Below, one piece after another: positions 47,413-60,099 of a DNA stretch of 64,000 bases (its first letter is position 1; each line of letters starts with the position of its first letter). The translations under genes were made by a program, and so were the position numbers. The DNA comes from Lumbricus rubellus (Eukaryota; Annelida; Clitellata; Crassiclitellata; Lumbricidae). The stretch covers positions 4,420,170 through 4,484,169 of the forward strand of contig OX243819.1 in the NCBI GenBank assembly GCA_945859605.1. The letters are read 5' to 3'. The notes beneath the pieces are model-generated. The model did not search any database and had not been told where the DNA came from. It saw only the letters and a program-made list of their open reading frames with translations.

Positions 47413-47834
47413 GGCGTAAAAAAAATTGTCGTGTTTCCGGTAACCCGACCGACCCATTTTTACGGCCGCGACCCAAATATTTTTGTATAAAATTTTTATT
47501 AAAAACATATTTTTAAAAAAAAATTCAAATTTTTTTTAAAATTTTCAATTTTTTTTTTTAACATTTGTATTGACATAACATAAGAGACGTCAACAAAATG
47601 AAATTAATAGGACTGTTTCTAGAGCAGTTTTAGGTGCAGACAGTCGGGAAATAGGCAGTTTATACTTGCTTAGAACACGTACTTTGTTTCAGCGTGCAAA
47701 AAAGACTAGTGGGGTATACTTTTTCGGATAGTCACTGCATAAAAATATTTTACAAAATAAAAATATTTTCCGACCTACCTACCCAATTTTTTTTAGCTCT
47801 GTTACCGGAAACACAACATATTTTTTTTTAGGCC
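47413..47834 (-). mobile_element. PIF/Harbinger-like MITE, copy 2 (inverted)
   Basis: Reverse complement of copy 1 over its whole length, with TTA duplications at 47410-47412 and 47835-47837. 422 bp. Confidence 0.87.
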
Positions 47835-47837
47835 TTA

Positions 47838-49000
47838 GCAGAAATCAAAGGTAACACTGATACAAATTCAAATTGTATTAGACCTGAAAACTTCTGCTGT
47901 GAGCTGAACTTTTTTTATTTACTTCTGAGTAGCTAAGAAAGATAAAAATAAATTTTGAACACATAAAACGTCTTAGTAAACACAAAAATACAAATAAATT
48001 TTGACATCATAAACATCTTAGCAAACAGAAGCTTTCAAAAGCATTTTGACATCACATGAAACCTTTTAGTAACTCAAACCAAATTAGACAAAAAATTACA
48101 TTACATCCACAAATGAATGGAAAAGACATGATTCATAATACGAGTAAAGAAATTTAATGCCAATTTCGTTGTCAAGTCCTGCTCTAAGGAGCATGGCTCC
48201 ACAGCTGCTTGCGAACAGCGCATTGCCACAGAAACTCTAATATATGCGACGTCGTCTCCAAATGCCCTCTAACCGTCTAGACTTCACTTACTGCGTCGTC
48301 TAGACAGTTGATGAGGGGTTTTGGAGACGCATGTATAAACGAAAACCTTTGCTTACCATATCTTCCAAGTTATAAAAGACAGCCACTGATGAACACCGAT
48401 ACAAGATGATACTCCACCACATGCTGAACATTGCAACATCAGGTACAATACAAGGATTCAAACTCCGTCTTCAACTGCCAATACCCTCTGCACTGAGTTT
48501 CTCAGTTAAACCATTATGGTTAAAAAGATCAGAAAAGTAGGCCTGCCATTCTGGGTCAAGCTGAGGCAATTGAGATTGTATTAGGCAACTGCATGAGTCG
48601 CATAAACTTTCCCAAGTATGCACCTAGCTTGAGTGGCAGCTCATGAACCAGGGTGTCGGTACTTAAAAGAACGGATTGAATTTCTCCGATGGTTTTGAAA
48701 CACGACAAAACAAATCCCAAACGCTGCAGGCTAAACATCTCAAACCAAATGAACCAACAACCAACATCTATAAATAAGATCGCAACTGCATCGATGTGAA
48801 CGTATCCAAACATCCAACGCAGAACATATATCGAACAATTTCCGAACAAGACCAAATGTTGTCGTAGATCTCTGAAGCTATAGTCTCGAGAGAAGCAGGC
48901 AAAAAACACTTCACACAATTACTTTTTTTTCTCTCAAATCGATGTGACGATGTGTGTGGTCAGTCCTCTCCCTCTCCATCGGATCCTCTCAACAACCACC
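47838..49000. other. unassigned region with one 120-codon minus-strand frame
   Basis: The minus-strand frame 48918-48556 (MCEVFFACFSRDYSFRDLRQ start, several hydrophobic stretches) is not low-complexity and matches no family that I know. There is no clear splice or promoter context. It may be chance or a degraded element. Confidence 0.3.
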
Positions 49001-49059
49001 GTGCACCTGCAGATCTGCATCAACTGTCCACTGGTCTTATAGCCTATGGAGAACATGAT

Positions 49060-49285
49060 GTGGGCATGCAGTGGTGGTGCAGTGATGGGTTCAGTACCTT
49101 GGAGCCGGAGGGTTCCAGGTTCGAATCCACCTCAAGTCGCAGCGTATAGACTCGAGCAAGTCCTCCACTCGCAATTACTCGAGTACTTCAGCGTGAAACT
49201 CTAATGCAGTGTCCGTGCTGTAGTCTGGAGCGCCTCCGAGCAGCAAGATTGAAGTGACGCCATAGCAAATGCGACAAATAAATTA
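49060..49285 (+). repeat. tRNA-derived SINE carrying the LINE-type 3' hairpin
   Basis: GTGGTGCAGTGATGGGTTCA resembles an A box. GGTTCGAATCC (49118-49128) is a perfect B box. The 3' part is TCTGGAGCGCCTCCGAGCAG and TGAAGTGACGCCATAGCAAA, a variant of the hairpin found at the ends of the CR1/L2-like LINE. It ends in an AAATAAATTAAATAAAT tail. Confidence 0.75.
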
Positions 49286-49504
49286 AATAAATGGTTGTAT
49301 GAAATGTATCCGGAATTTCAACCACAGTCTTAAATTGGATTACAATTGAACACACACACATACGCATACGCACAGCTTTCACTGCTTTTGCAATCTATAG
49401 ATGTTTATTATGACTTGAACTCATGTCAACAGTACATATAAAGTAAGCAGTAAATAAAATAAAGCAATAATTGTATGAAATGTATCCGGTATTTCCACAT
49501 TACA

Positions 49505-49990
49505 TATATAAACTAGCTGTACCCGGCCACGCGTTGCTGTGGCAGAAAAGACCTCCCCTTCCCCTACCCCTCCCCCTCTCTTTGTCCCGCTCCCTCTTCC
49601 TTCTTTCCTCCCTCACACCGTTCCTTCCCGACTGCGACATATGCGCTATCGCAATTTTTGGGCGACTTTTGGGCAACCCTGATCGAATCTTCCAGTAAGT
49701 TGGTCATCTCGCGACTTTTGGGTGACTTTACAACGTGATTCCGGGACAAAGCATTTCGGAAATCTGGCAACCCTGCAGCTTTGTTGAATTTGCAAATGGC
49801 GGTCGAGCGGAATGCAAACTTCACTTTTTGTGGAAAAGATTGCGTTTTTTCGAATAAAAAGCAAAATGGACACTGTCCTATTGGAATGGAAGGTTTTGTT
49901 AAATTTTCAAAACAATCTGTGCGTAACGTTTCGAGAACACGGGGAACAAACTATTGGAAAGTTTCATTTTTATTTATATAGATTATACAT
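49505..49990. repeat. dispersed repeat beginning CTAGCTGTACCCGGCCACGC
   Basis: The start (CTAGCTGTACCCGGCCACGC, GTTGCTGTGG) and the end (TTTTATTTATATAGATTATA) resemble the termini of a repeat widespread in animals. I cannot name its class with confidence. It covers several short overlapping open frames, which I ignore. Confidence 0.5.
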
Positions 49991-49999
49991 AACATTACA

Positions 50000-52068
50000 A
50001 CGGAGCCATATAAGCAATGTCGGCTTAAACAAGGTTGGATCCCGATTTCAAGTGTTCTGCTTACATTGATATGTATACCTCAATTGTTCAGATTTAAGCT
50101 TACAAATTATTAAATTAAACAGAAAGTATTTCAGCTAAACGAATTTCCAGGTTCGATATCAGTCTAAATATCAGAATATAGATCAACCAAGAGGCTTACA
50201 TGGGTGAGTCATTTATAGTAAACAACGTTATTGCTGTTAAATAAAAATAAGTACCAATAAAAGCATCAACATGAATGTCAGTAATGGTATTACATAACAG
50301 TAATAATAATAAATTTCGTTTATTGAAACAATCCGGCTGACAGATCACAACCGGTTACAGCATAAAGTTATGCAGTACGAACAATTCACAAGAACGCAAG
50401 TTACCACAGAAGAAAAAAATCACAAATGTGCAGCCATGCCATGCAGGTGCATTCGATAACAACATCATAGTGTTACACTGCAGTAGTGACACTAATAATA
50501 ATAGCAGTACTTAGTAAATAGAAACTCTACATGTACTATAAGTATATAAATAAAACCGTTTGCAGTACATGCAACCCATCTACACTCTGTACACTACAAA
50601 GAGAATGTGGTCTAGACTATATCTGTATGCCAACAATAGCTCACTGCTTCTGTCATTTGATAGCTCTCCCAAGTTGTCTAAGTCATCTCTCCAATTATTT
50701 CCCTCTGTTTTTCCAGATGCACAGACTTCAATGGCAAGCAATGTTTGCTTCTCCTGAATCCTAATCAAACTGAATTCTTCGTCCTAGCATCTAGGCAAAA
50801 GTCAATAACTCCACCAGGTGAATGTCTTCTGTTAAGCTGAATTCTGCTAAGTTGGGTAGCTTGCTTATTGTTCCAAAATGTGCAATGTGCATGCAGTTAA
50901 GGATTGATATAATTGTTCTCCAAAACCCAACTAACAGATCATGACAATTGATCATATCTGATTATCTTATGACGTCATTTACGGATCATGTCACCATCTA
51001 TATGATTATTGATAATGTTTTCTGATCACTGTCATGATCATGTCTGAAAATTTTATCTTGTCACTTACTGAACAAATCACTCACTATATGATCACGTTAA
51101 AATCATTTGTAAATCAGTTCACTTTCACATGACATATAATATATATATTCATATTAGCAAATCTGACTCAAGCCTGAAACATATCTTGATTTCACTACCA
51201 ACTGGTCTGATTTTGCCACCGCTACGTCTGCAACTCACTTCACATCAAGATTATCACAAACTAAAAATATACTTCGAAATTCTCCATGCAACAAAAACCC
51301 TAACTAACAGCATTTACTCCTCCCCGCATCCTCTGGCTCTCTGATGAAGTTTCTTTTCCCATGGCTTCTGTGCTGAAAATGGTATGTTGCGAGAGATGCC
51401 ACATCAATTTTAGGTACGATACAATACTCCGGGAACACATTAACTGGTTGCTTGTCGAGCGAAGACACAAACTTGTGTAAAAAGTGGCAACATTAATGTT
51501 GCGCTCAGTCAACTCAAACCAACATTCATCTTTCTCACCTTTCTGATCAGAAAATGGAAGATGACAGACTTGACCACCAGATACTTGCACTACAGATGCA
51601 TCATGCTTCGTCCAAATCATGTTGGGTTTTTGAGGCGTCCTTGGTGTCATTGTCAAAGGCGGCTTTGAGATTTACTGCCTCGTTGTTCTGCCACTCTCAG
51701 ACTGCGCTTAAATCTGTGCACTAACTGTCCGTAGCATGACTGTTCGTTTATGTGACTGGCCAGATTTTGACCTGACTTTTAAAACAGATCATAGTTTTTG
51801 TTTTTGAATGCTACTTCACTTAAGCGACCAGCTGGTGATGCTTTGAGAAATATTCTGATAAGACCCACTTTGATCGGAACGTCATTCACTCCTAATGAAA
51901 GATTAGGTCACATGAAAGTAATCAGCAATCTTCTCAATCTTGACACTTGTTGCTAATTTATGCATGAAAATACAGAGAATCATTGAGCTGCTCTTCATGG
52001 CAATTATTGCATAGAGCGGAAATACTAAGAACGACAAACAATCGCAACACCTACTGATGATAACTGTC
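50000..52068. other. no recognised gene
   Basis: AT-rich sequence with a 119-codon minus-strand frame (51656-51300) that has no recognisable domain, and a cluster of GATCATGTC/TGATCATAT-type words at about 50935-51115. Nothing else can be supported. Confidence 0.4.
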
Positions 52069-52076
52069 AATTGCAG

Positions 52077-53507
52077 CAGTGTTATTTTAGTTCAGAAAAT
52101 CATTTCTATTTTAGTTTTTATTTAGTTCTTCATCAAATCATTTCAGTTTAGTTTTAGTTTTAGTTTTGCTTCTGGTAATCAATTTAGTTTTAGTTTAGTT
52201 TTTATTCATAAAATCATTTTAGTTTTCGTTTTTGTGAACTAATGACTAATCTTGTTCGTTTCGTTTTCCTTCACGAAATTAACCCTTTGAAGGTGAAGTG
52301 AAGCATTGGAACGTTTGTGGTGAGGTGGGGTATGACATGTCCCAATAAGCTTACATTTTTTGTTGCAAGATATCAAAACGACAATATTAATTCGATATCA
52401 ATAGAAAACATTGTGAGTTAAACTAATCTTTTATGACCAATTTTTAGCAGATAAACTGCCGATTATCACCAACAAATAACTTTTCAAACCTTTTTGAAAT
52501 GGCCAGCAGGTGAACTAATCACCGTCCAATATCTACTTACCACCAACCTTATCAAAAACCTGAATAGCCAATATTTCAAGTGCGACATAGAATGTTGTAG
52601 TCGTCATTATCTTCATCCTTCTCAATGCAAGGTATGTTCGCTCAAAATACCTGAAATTGCTGTAGTGTCCGTATTTCATAGTCACTAAGGTAGACAAAAA
52701 TAATCCAAAGCTGGTACTCACGTTTTCCGTTAAAAGCGTAAAGTAGAATAGTTCTTGGATGTGTCATACCCCACATTTCTTCCAAATGGTTAACAGGTGA
52801 GTGACGTTCAGCAGGTTTGGAAATCAATTGTTGTGAATGAGGGGGAGAGCAAAGCGACTGGAAAGAATGAGGTTAAGTAAACAGAAATTAGAAATTAAGC
52901 CATAAAATTAGCCTATTATAGTTCAGATGGTAAGAATCAACCTCTCACACTTGGCTCTAAGTGAGTGGGGGTAGAGCGATAGCAATGTTAAACTGGAGCC
53001 ATTCAAGCGTGCAATTGGCTGACCCCTCGCCAAAAAGGAATTAATCTGAGCCTGGAGGTAAAGATTCAAGTAATCTATGTAATTAAAGTGTGGTGCATGA
53101 GGGACCAATAAGGCAGATAAGATAGACCTTTCAAGGCTGAGGTTAATGAAAGAGGAACCAGCAAGCCGAGTCATAAAATGAATTGACGGTCGAAAGAGCA
53201 ACCTTCCAACAATCGCTTCTTTGTGGCCTAGAAAGAGGAGAAGGGGTAGGGTGACAGTAATTTATGGCCTATTCATGCGCATCGTTCAATTACTTTGCTC
53301 TCGAAAACTCCAGCAGATTTGTGTTTGTATTTTCTACAGTTTTCGTTCAGGATTTCATTATCGTTCTCGTTTTTATTTCGTTCCACAACGATTCTTTTTC
53401 GTTTTTATTCAGTTTTAGTTCACAATTTCTTTCTAGTTTTCGTTTTCGTTCTCGTCAACGATTGCCTATTCTTTTTCGTTCTCGTTTCGTTCTCGAAAAT
53501 AACACTG
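52077..53507. mobile_element. hAT-like transposon (CAGTGTTATTTT ends)
   Basis: The ends CAGTGTTATTTTAG and CGAAAATAACACTG are inverted. The exact 8-bp target duplication AATTGCAG is at 52069-52076 and 53508-53515. Both subterminal regions are built of TTTAGTTTT / TTTCGTTCTCG words repeated many times. The 1431 bp contain short minus-strand frames (53201-52923 and 52827-52642) without recognised transposase motifs. Confidence 0.92.
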
Positions 53508-53739
53508 AATTGCAGACACAAATCTGAACTGTGGCCTTCAAGCAGATAAAAAATTCTAACATACAATTTAACATTTCAGTATTAAGGCAGAAGGACTCAT
53601 CCCTAGAGTTAGCCTTGAAGCAACCATGCTTATAAAGAATTAATTAGTGACTTAAATTTGTTTAGCCTCCCCATGAAGCCATGTCTCATCTTCCCACTGA
53701 GAATGAATGCATGGTCAGTGTACTAAATATAGCTGAGCT

Positions 53740-53845
53740 GGTTAGGGGGTTGGAGGGGAGCAGAAATCGAACCCTTGGCTGGGATCTAAAGGCCTCTTTA
53801 TTGACAGTCCATCATGTTAACCACTACACCAGTACACCCAGTACA
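53740..53845 (-). repeat. tRNA-derived SINE fragment
   Basis: The minus strand reads GTACTGGTGTAGTGGTTAAC, then CCAAGGGTTCGATTTCTGC, a good A-box and B-box pair at tRNA-like spacing. Confidence 0.6.
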
Positions 53846-54229
53846 CCCGCATTAAATTTCAATGAATTGACATCACTTCCTCAAAATGGAATGGAATTCA
53901 AAGTATGTTCATTTGTTTAAATGCTGAACATATTAACATAATTATATGCAAGTTTTTTAAATAATTTAAACTTGTTTACTTAATACAACTATTTTTGTGC
54001 AGGGTATAATTTGAGGAGGCGAATGCTTAAAAAATTGTAGAAAAATTGGACATTAGGCTGAGGTGAAAGTCTGAGTCAATATCTGTTTATATCCTCGTTC
54101 GAATACAATCTGTTCATTACTTGATAAATAATTCAAATAAAATCACACAACAGGGCACATTATTATCCATTCTGTAGTTGGCTATTCACTCAATAGTTGC
54201 TATATTAATAGCTACCAGATTAAAAACTG

Positions 54230-54560
54230 TAAATGAAAGCGACAATTCATATAGCACCTTTTCAAGAAAACTCAACGAAAGTGCTCTTCACCTGACTACA
54301 CAAGCTCATGATCAGAGAATGGTTTTCGATGGCTCACGATGTAAGAAAAGTCTTAGTTTAATTTCAAACTGACACAACGCAGCATGATTACAGTTCATAG
54401 TATGAACGGATGACCACCAGTTGTTACAGTCCGAGTTGAATTTAACTGTTGGCAGCCATGCAAAGCGCTCATTAATACATTCTACAGCTCAATTTGCCAA
54501 TACCATATGCTGAATGGAAGGTTGAGTGAACCTTTGTAGATGCGGAGAAAGTAGCAGAAG
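54230..54560 (-). repeat. LINE/SINE 3' end, minus strand
   Basis: It starts with the inverted tail (TTCATATAGCACCTTTTCAA). The part from CAGCATGATTACAGTTCATA to TTTAACTGTTGGCAGCCATG is shared with 60755-60845, so this is a dispersed element. Confidence 0.55.
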
Positions 54561-54599
54561 CTCATGTGGTGCAGACTCATCCAAAATGGATCAAAAAAG

Positions 54600-54850
54600 A
54601 CAGATTCAATTGAACACCTGTGGAATAAGCAACAAAGGCAACAAGGCAATGCCGTGCTTCTTCGGTCGCTGGTCCTGCAACACGGAGTGGGCTTCCTGTT
54701 GCACTTCGCCTAATGCTCATGGATCACTCCACCATGTTCTTCTCTAGCCTTACGATTGTCATGTTTAGCTGAGGTTGGGCCGGGAGCACTTCTGAGAAGA
54801 TAGTCTTGAATGGACAAGTGTGCTATATAATTGCTTCTAATAAATAAATA
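54600..54850 (+). pseudogene. CR1/L2-like LINE C-terminus and tail
   Basis: The translation includes RASSVAGPATRSGLPVALRL and [17 protein letters not shown], then GCCGGGAGCACTTCTGAGAAG and AAGTGTGCTATATAAT. It is the closest unexpanded relative in the window of the 11-12.5 kb coding minisatellite. The tail ends in an (AATA)n run. Confidence 0.78.
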
Positions 54851-54861
54851 AGTAAATAAAA

Positions 54862-54895
54862 TACAAAAGAACAATTACTCAATTGTTCTTTTGTA
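54862..54895. repeat. 15-bp perfect inverted repeat
   Basis: TACAAAAGAACAATT and AATTGTTCTTTTGTA separated by ACTC. Confidence 0.85.
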
Positions 54896-55289
54896 CAATT
54901 TTATTATTCAATTCAAATAGCACCACTCAGCTAAAATGAGTACAACAACCATCACTGCCAACTGTCAAGTATCAGGAACTGATGATAATGATGATGATAA
55001 CGATGATAATGATGATGATAACGATGATAATGATGACATAATTGCATATTCATGCATTCATAATGATCTGGTGAAACCTGGAACTAAATAGAAACCAGGC
55101 ACTGCCTTCTCCTCCTCCTCCACCTCTATCATCCACATCATCCACATCAACCGTGGCAGATGTCTGGTTTCCAGTCAGATCTGTTCATAGCAGATAAACT
55201 GAATAATATCTCTTTTTTATGCGGCCATCGACTTCCACAGATTCGTCATGAACCACAAACCTCAGGACCCTGTCAGTAGCCCTAACACT

Positions 55290-55580
55290 GCCTGAATTTA
55301 TATAGCACAACTTCAAGAGAAACTCCTCAGAGGTACTCTCGACCTGACAGAGCCACATTCAACGAGAATAGTTTTCAAATGCATGCAGAAAATGGGCAAA
55401 GAATGACCAAGACGTTCATTACAAAGACGGTTAATTATAATTATTCATTCACACCATAACTTATTCGAGAAAGATGGACTGACCATGTAGCGAAGTCTTT
55501 ATGCATGCAGCACTGTGGATTGCGGAAGTTCGAGCCATATGGACAACCAGAGGATTGATGAGATAAAAAAACAATGCATT
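55290..55580 (-). repeat. dispersed element, minus-strand tail first
   Basis: The inverted tail TATATAGCACAACTTCAAGA is followed by GAGAAAGATGGACTGACCAT, also present at 41985-42050. Confidence 0.5.
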
Positions 55581-57016
55581 GAGGCAAACCATGATATTAT
55601 CCAAGCTCTTTACCACTGGATATTTGAAACTATCCACAGCAACTGAATGGTAAACAACAAACCTTGTAACCGATCTTCACAGTAGGCTCTATTTATAAAT
55701 ACTGCACTTCATATATCAGTCTATCATTTGAAACAAATCATACTTTTCCATGTTTCAACAAACAGCTTTTCATTTTCAGCCACTTGGAATTTTATTAGTG
55801 CACTATTTGGATTTTGTGGGAAGACCTTTGGATTTCTGACAGTAGAGAAAAGAAGCGTGTCATCATTTGAAATCTCATTTATACGGTACTTCATGCATTC
55901 AATATATTCTTCGTAGCAGTGTTACTGACAGTTACGTCAACCTTCAGATTGACTATGGTCACCAATATATCACCAGTGCTATCACCATGCACCCCCCCCC
56001 CAATAGAAGCATGCTGATAATTTTAGACAAACTGTTGCATTATTCATGAGCTCACAGCATACATGTCAGTCGTAAACCAGTATTTAAGCAATGGGGTTGG
56101 AGAGCATACACATCAGGTGGTTGCAACGGCCAATCAGTGAGGCATGTAGAAAGCAAATCACTTGACCTGAATAGAAATCCTTGAAACATTGTGCAATAAC
56201 CTGCTTCCTTGATATGTGGTGTGGTGATGGCTCAACTAAGTTAGACTTAGGTCCACGTGACTAGAATCAACCCCACGTCCACCTGTAGTTGCTTGTATTA
56301 GATCTAATTCAAGTAGTAGTATAACCAGCACTTGATCTGGTTCTACCCCTGAAGTAGCACTTCCATTGAGACTTTTTGATTCAAGTGCCAAGGATGGATG
56401 CCAGCATCAAGAACAGAATCATCAGCAGCAAACGCAAAGAACAACCACGTTAACAACAGCAGCAAACAACCACGTTGACAACAGCAAAACAACCAGCCAC
56501 AGTTGAGATGCAACTGCACTCTGGTCTCAGTTGGAATGTTTAGACTGTTGCTGGAATGTGTAGCTCAGTCAATATATCCCGGATGGATGGACTCTCTCTC
56601 CCTCTCCCTCTCTGTCGGCAAAAGATTTTCTGATGCCAAATGTATAATCAGCACCAGACAGAGTTCACATATATACTATGTTATGAATTGTATAATTTAA
56701 CATCTTTTAAATCTCATTTACAGTATCAGCACTTCCTCCATCTATAGATCGTTTTATTGCAGCAGCAGCAGCAGCAGCGGGTCCTCTGTTCTATCTGATA
56801 GACCAATGAGGTCAATGAGGGTCAACAGATTTCAGTTCATTTAATATCAATGCCACATTTTTATCCTCATAATGAACAGCTCACCAACATCAGACAAACA
56901 GACCATGGTTCAAACATCCACAAATGTGTATATGCCACCACAAACATCGTCATCATCATCATCATCATCATCATCATCGGTTCCTGATGTCAGGCATTTG
57001 GTACTGATGGGTACAA

Positions 57017-57076
57017 GTAAATAACCTCAATTATAATAATATTATTATTATTCTTATTATAATTGAGGTTATTTAC
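57017..57076. repeat. 22-bp perfect inverted repeat with AT-rich loop
   Basis: The arms 57017-57038 and 57055-57076 (GTAAATAACCTCAATTATAA...) are exact complements around a 16-bp TAT-rich loop. Confidence 0.9.
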
Positions 57077-57124
57077 TAATTATGACAATTTACACATTGC
57101 CATTACCCTTGTACTGTAATGTAT

Positions 57125-57350
57125 TTGACCATTTACAAAGCGCTTCTCACAGCAAGAGTCTTTCAGAAGTGTTTCCAGTGCATACAATGCTGAGAGAAAA
57201 TGCAGGTTTTGAGAGGAGAGAAAAATAATGAAAGATCCTTTTAAAAGCATTCTTATTCAAGCAGTGATTTACTAAGTCTACTGCTCCCCTTAAGTAGTGT
57301 AGTCTTAGCCCAAGTGATGTCATGTCCTCATGCAAGTTGTCTATCCATAA
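57125..57350 (-). repeat. LINE 3' end (CTTTATAAATGG subfamily), minus strand
   Basis: The minus strand gives GGAAACACTTCTGAAAGACT and GTGAGAAGCGCTTTGTAAAT, as at 4600 and 31090. Confidence 0.6.
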
Positions 57351-57949
57351 TCTTGGTATTTATTTTTCCTTTGAATCTTTCATGTAGAGGATTCATAATC
57401 AGACATAAACAAAATAATGCTTCTGTAGAGTAATCTCTCATTTACCTTGCCAAGTCTGGGTTCAAATCTATGTCCAATGTTAACTTTATCATTTCTCAAG
57501 GAATGAACCCATATGACTTAACAACACCATTGCCTCATTTATATTGTCACGTGTGTTTTGGTGATCATTAAAACTTGTAATGAACCTCATCAATGTCTCT
57601 GCTTGAACAATGGTAAGACCAGAGGTGCAACCAAAAAAATTCTGGGGAGGTTTACAATTGTTGGGGTTCCACTGATCACAGAATTAGTTTAATTTTTTAA
57701 GACTTTAATACCTATTTTCGGCAAGTCTTAAACCCCTAAATACTCCCATGCATAAGAACTGAAATCTTAAATTTACTACGGTTTGAACTGCATTTGTTAT
57801 TTCTTTAATCATTGGCCTAATTCAGGACTAAGCAGTCCTTAACTCTAAGACTTAACACTATGTTCAAAAATAGACAACAGTCCTTGCGTCAAGTGTCTAA
57901 CTAGATCTTCTAAACAAGCCATTACATCGGAATTTTGCTATTGTGAGTC

Positions 57950-58125
57950 CCTCAATGTGGAATAACCTTCAATCTGCACTTTGTAGCAGGATTCTGGAAG
58001 GGAATTCACCTGCATCTTTTTCGCTGCTTTAAGACCTTTCTCTTTTCACAGGCCTGTCACGTTGAGAGTGCTTCTGCATAGCTCTGTTTGTTAGAAGCGC
58101 TTTACAAATGTTCATGTATTAGATT
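57950..58125 (+). repeat. LINE 3' end (CTTTATAAATGG subfamily)
   Basis: A decayed coding tail is followed by GAGAGTGCTTCTGCATAGC and TTAGAAGCGCTTTACAAATG, with arms that can pair. Confidence 0.55.
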
Positions 58126-58949
58126 AGATTGTATGTAGACAGCTCTTATCCTGCCTCACAATTCAATTCAACTTGGTCACTAAAATTCTGGATTTCCCCT
58201 TTTGGCCTCGCTCAAGTAATCTTGAGATACCATGTTCTGATTCGTCTGATTGAAAAAGACTTATCAACAAGATTGTGTATAATGAAGACTTGCTTTTTAA
58301 TTTCAGTCATTCACTCTACTTTGCATCTAATTCAAATTTTTAATCACTACTTAATATCACTTCGATGCATTATAACAATGCTGTACGGCGTACGCTTATG
58401 TCCCAATGTTGTGCATAAATTTGCAATTGGAGCAACAAAGAAAAATACTTCTAAAAACTTGAAATCCTTGTAATGTAATGCATATCTCCTAAATTTCTCA
58501 GCACCAAACAAATGCCACACCAGGGCCGATATGCACAAGAGGGTATAACTCATACTCTTTAGCTTAAATGTGGCCTATGCGGGAGTAGTGGGCAATTTCC
58601 GTATTCATGGCTTGTGATTAGCGAATTACGATAGGTATAACGTTATTCGAATTCGGAGGCAGGTATAAGCCCGCTACTCCGAAGGTGAACAATAGACAGC
58701 CGACTTTAGCTGGACGCGTGAACAATAGGCAGCCTTTGACATTTCCCTGTGGACCGTCTATAGGTCTTGATCTGTTCACCCCACGCTGGCAACGACAGCA
58801 TATATATATCTTTCACGCATGCGCGCTCAGCTCTAACCTATTGATTTGGGGGGAGAGCAAGCGTCATGCATCATCGGGTGCAAGGAATGTGTAGATTAGT
58901 TATTCACTTCCAAATTTTCTATTTTTATGCATATGGCTACATTCCAACG

Positions 58950-59457
58950 GCTACGTCTGGCTGAGTTATGTCTGGAGGAAGGTCTACCTATAAGGTAGCC
59001 TATACCTGGCTATGTGCATACCGACCCAGAAGACCAGCTTATTCTTCCATCCTAATCCATCAGCTGCATTGGCTTCCTGTTCAGTTCACGATAAAATTTG
59101 GCCTGTATGACGTACAAATTTCCCAGCACAATTATACACCCTCTCTCTTTTCTCTTATTACTAACCCCTTGCATTCCTCCTCATTGTTTGTGATCATCAA
59201 CTACGAGTCTTTAGCTGAGTACCTATGCAAAACAGTTATGGACCCATGCACAAAGGAAATGGAATCGACTTTGGCTCTCGTTTCGCACCTCAATTTCACT
59301 TCCTTCAAATAGCGGCTCAAAATTCACTATATATCTCCTTGGCTTTCAACCACATGGATCTCTAACTGCATCTTCTTCTGGCGGCTGACTATCCTCGCCT
59401 CAGATTCACATTTCAGTGTGACCTTGGGCACGATACAAATTTATTTAATAATAATAA
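58950..59457 (+). pseudogene. LINE C-terminus, second lineage
   Basis: HQLHWLPVQFTIKFGLYDVQ and HLNFTSFK are followed by the CTGGCGGCTGACTATCC to TTATTTAATAATAA tail also seen at 32670-32765. The PIF/Harbinger-like copy 3 inserted into its TAA tail. Confidence 0.65.
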
Positions 59458-59856
59458 GGCCTAAAAAAATGTTGTGTTTCCGGTAACAGAGCCAAAAAAA
59501 ACTGGGTAAGTAGGTCGGAAAATATTTTTATTTTGGTAAAATATTTTTATGCAGTGACTATCCGAAAAAGTATACCCCACTATTCTTTTTTGCACGCTGA
59601 AACAAAGTACGTGTTCTAAGCAAGTATAAACTGCCTATTTCCCCGACTGTCTGCGCCTTAAACTGCTCTAGAAACAGTCCTATTAATTTCATTTTGTTGA
59701 CGTCTCTTATGTTATGTCAATACAAATGTAAAAAAATATATTTTAAAAAAAAATAATATTTTTTTTTAATAAATTTTTTTTACAAAAATATTTGAGTCGC
59801 GGCCGTAAAAATGAGTCGGTCGGGTTACCGGAAACACAACAATTTTTTTTTACGCC
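59458..59856 (+). mobile_element. PIF/Harbinger-like MITE, copy 3
   Basis: Same family as 44747-45176. TAA duplications are at 59455-59457 and 59857-59859. 399 bp; it differs from copy 1 by small gaps in the internal T-rich and A-rich stretch. Confidence 0.87.
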
Positions 59857-60099
59857 TAATACTATATATATCACATCCCATAAAGATTAGCTGGATTGCT
59901 TGATCCACTAAGGTGCCAAATTCGAATCCTGCTACATTACAACAATCACAAGAAATGAAGTCTCTTACTCCACCTAACATCCAAAATACTGAACTGGGAG
60001 AAAAGTCTACAAAGTCTGTAAAGCCATGTTCTGACACATGGTAATATCCAGCAGCCTGCAGTGTGGCTGCAAATCCTCAGATCAAAGAAGGAGACTTCT

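Noticed and set aside
49074..49135. Functional tRNA gene
   Set aside because: A and B box words are present but the acceptor stem and anticodon arm do not fold cleanly, and a LINE-type tail follows; it is a SINE.
51300..51656. Candidate exon of another gene (119 codons, minus)
   Set aside because: No recognised domain, no convincing splice sites, and no neighbour exons.
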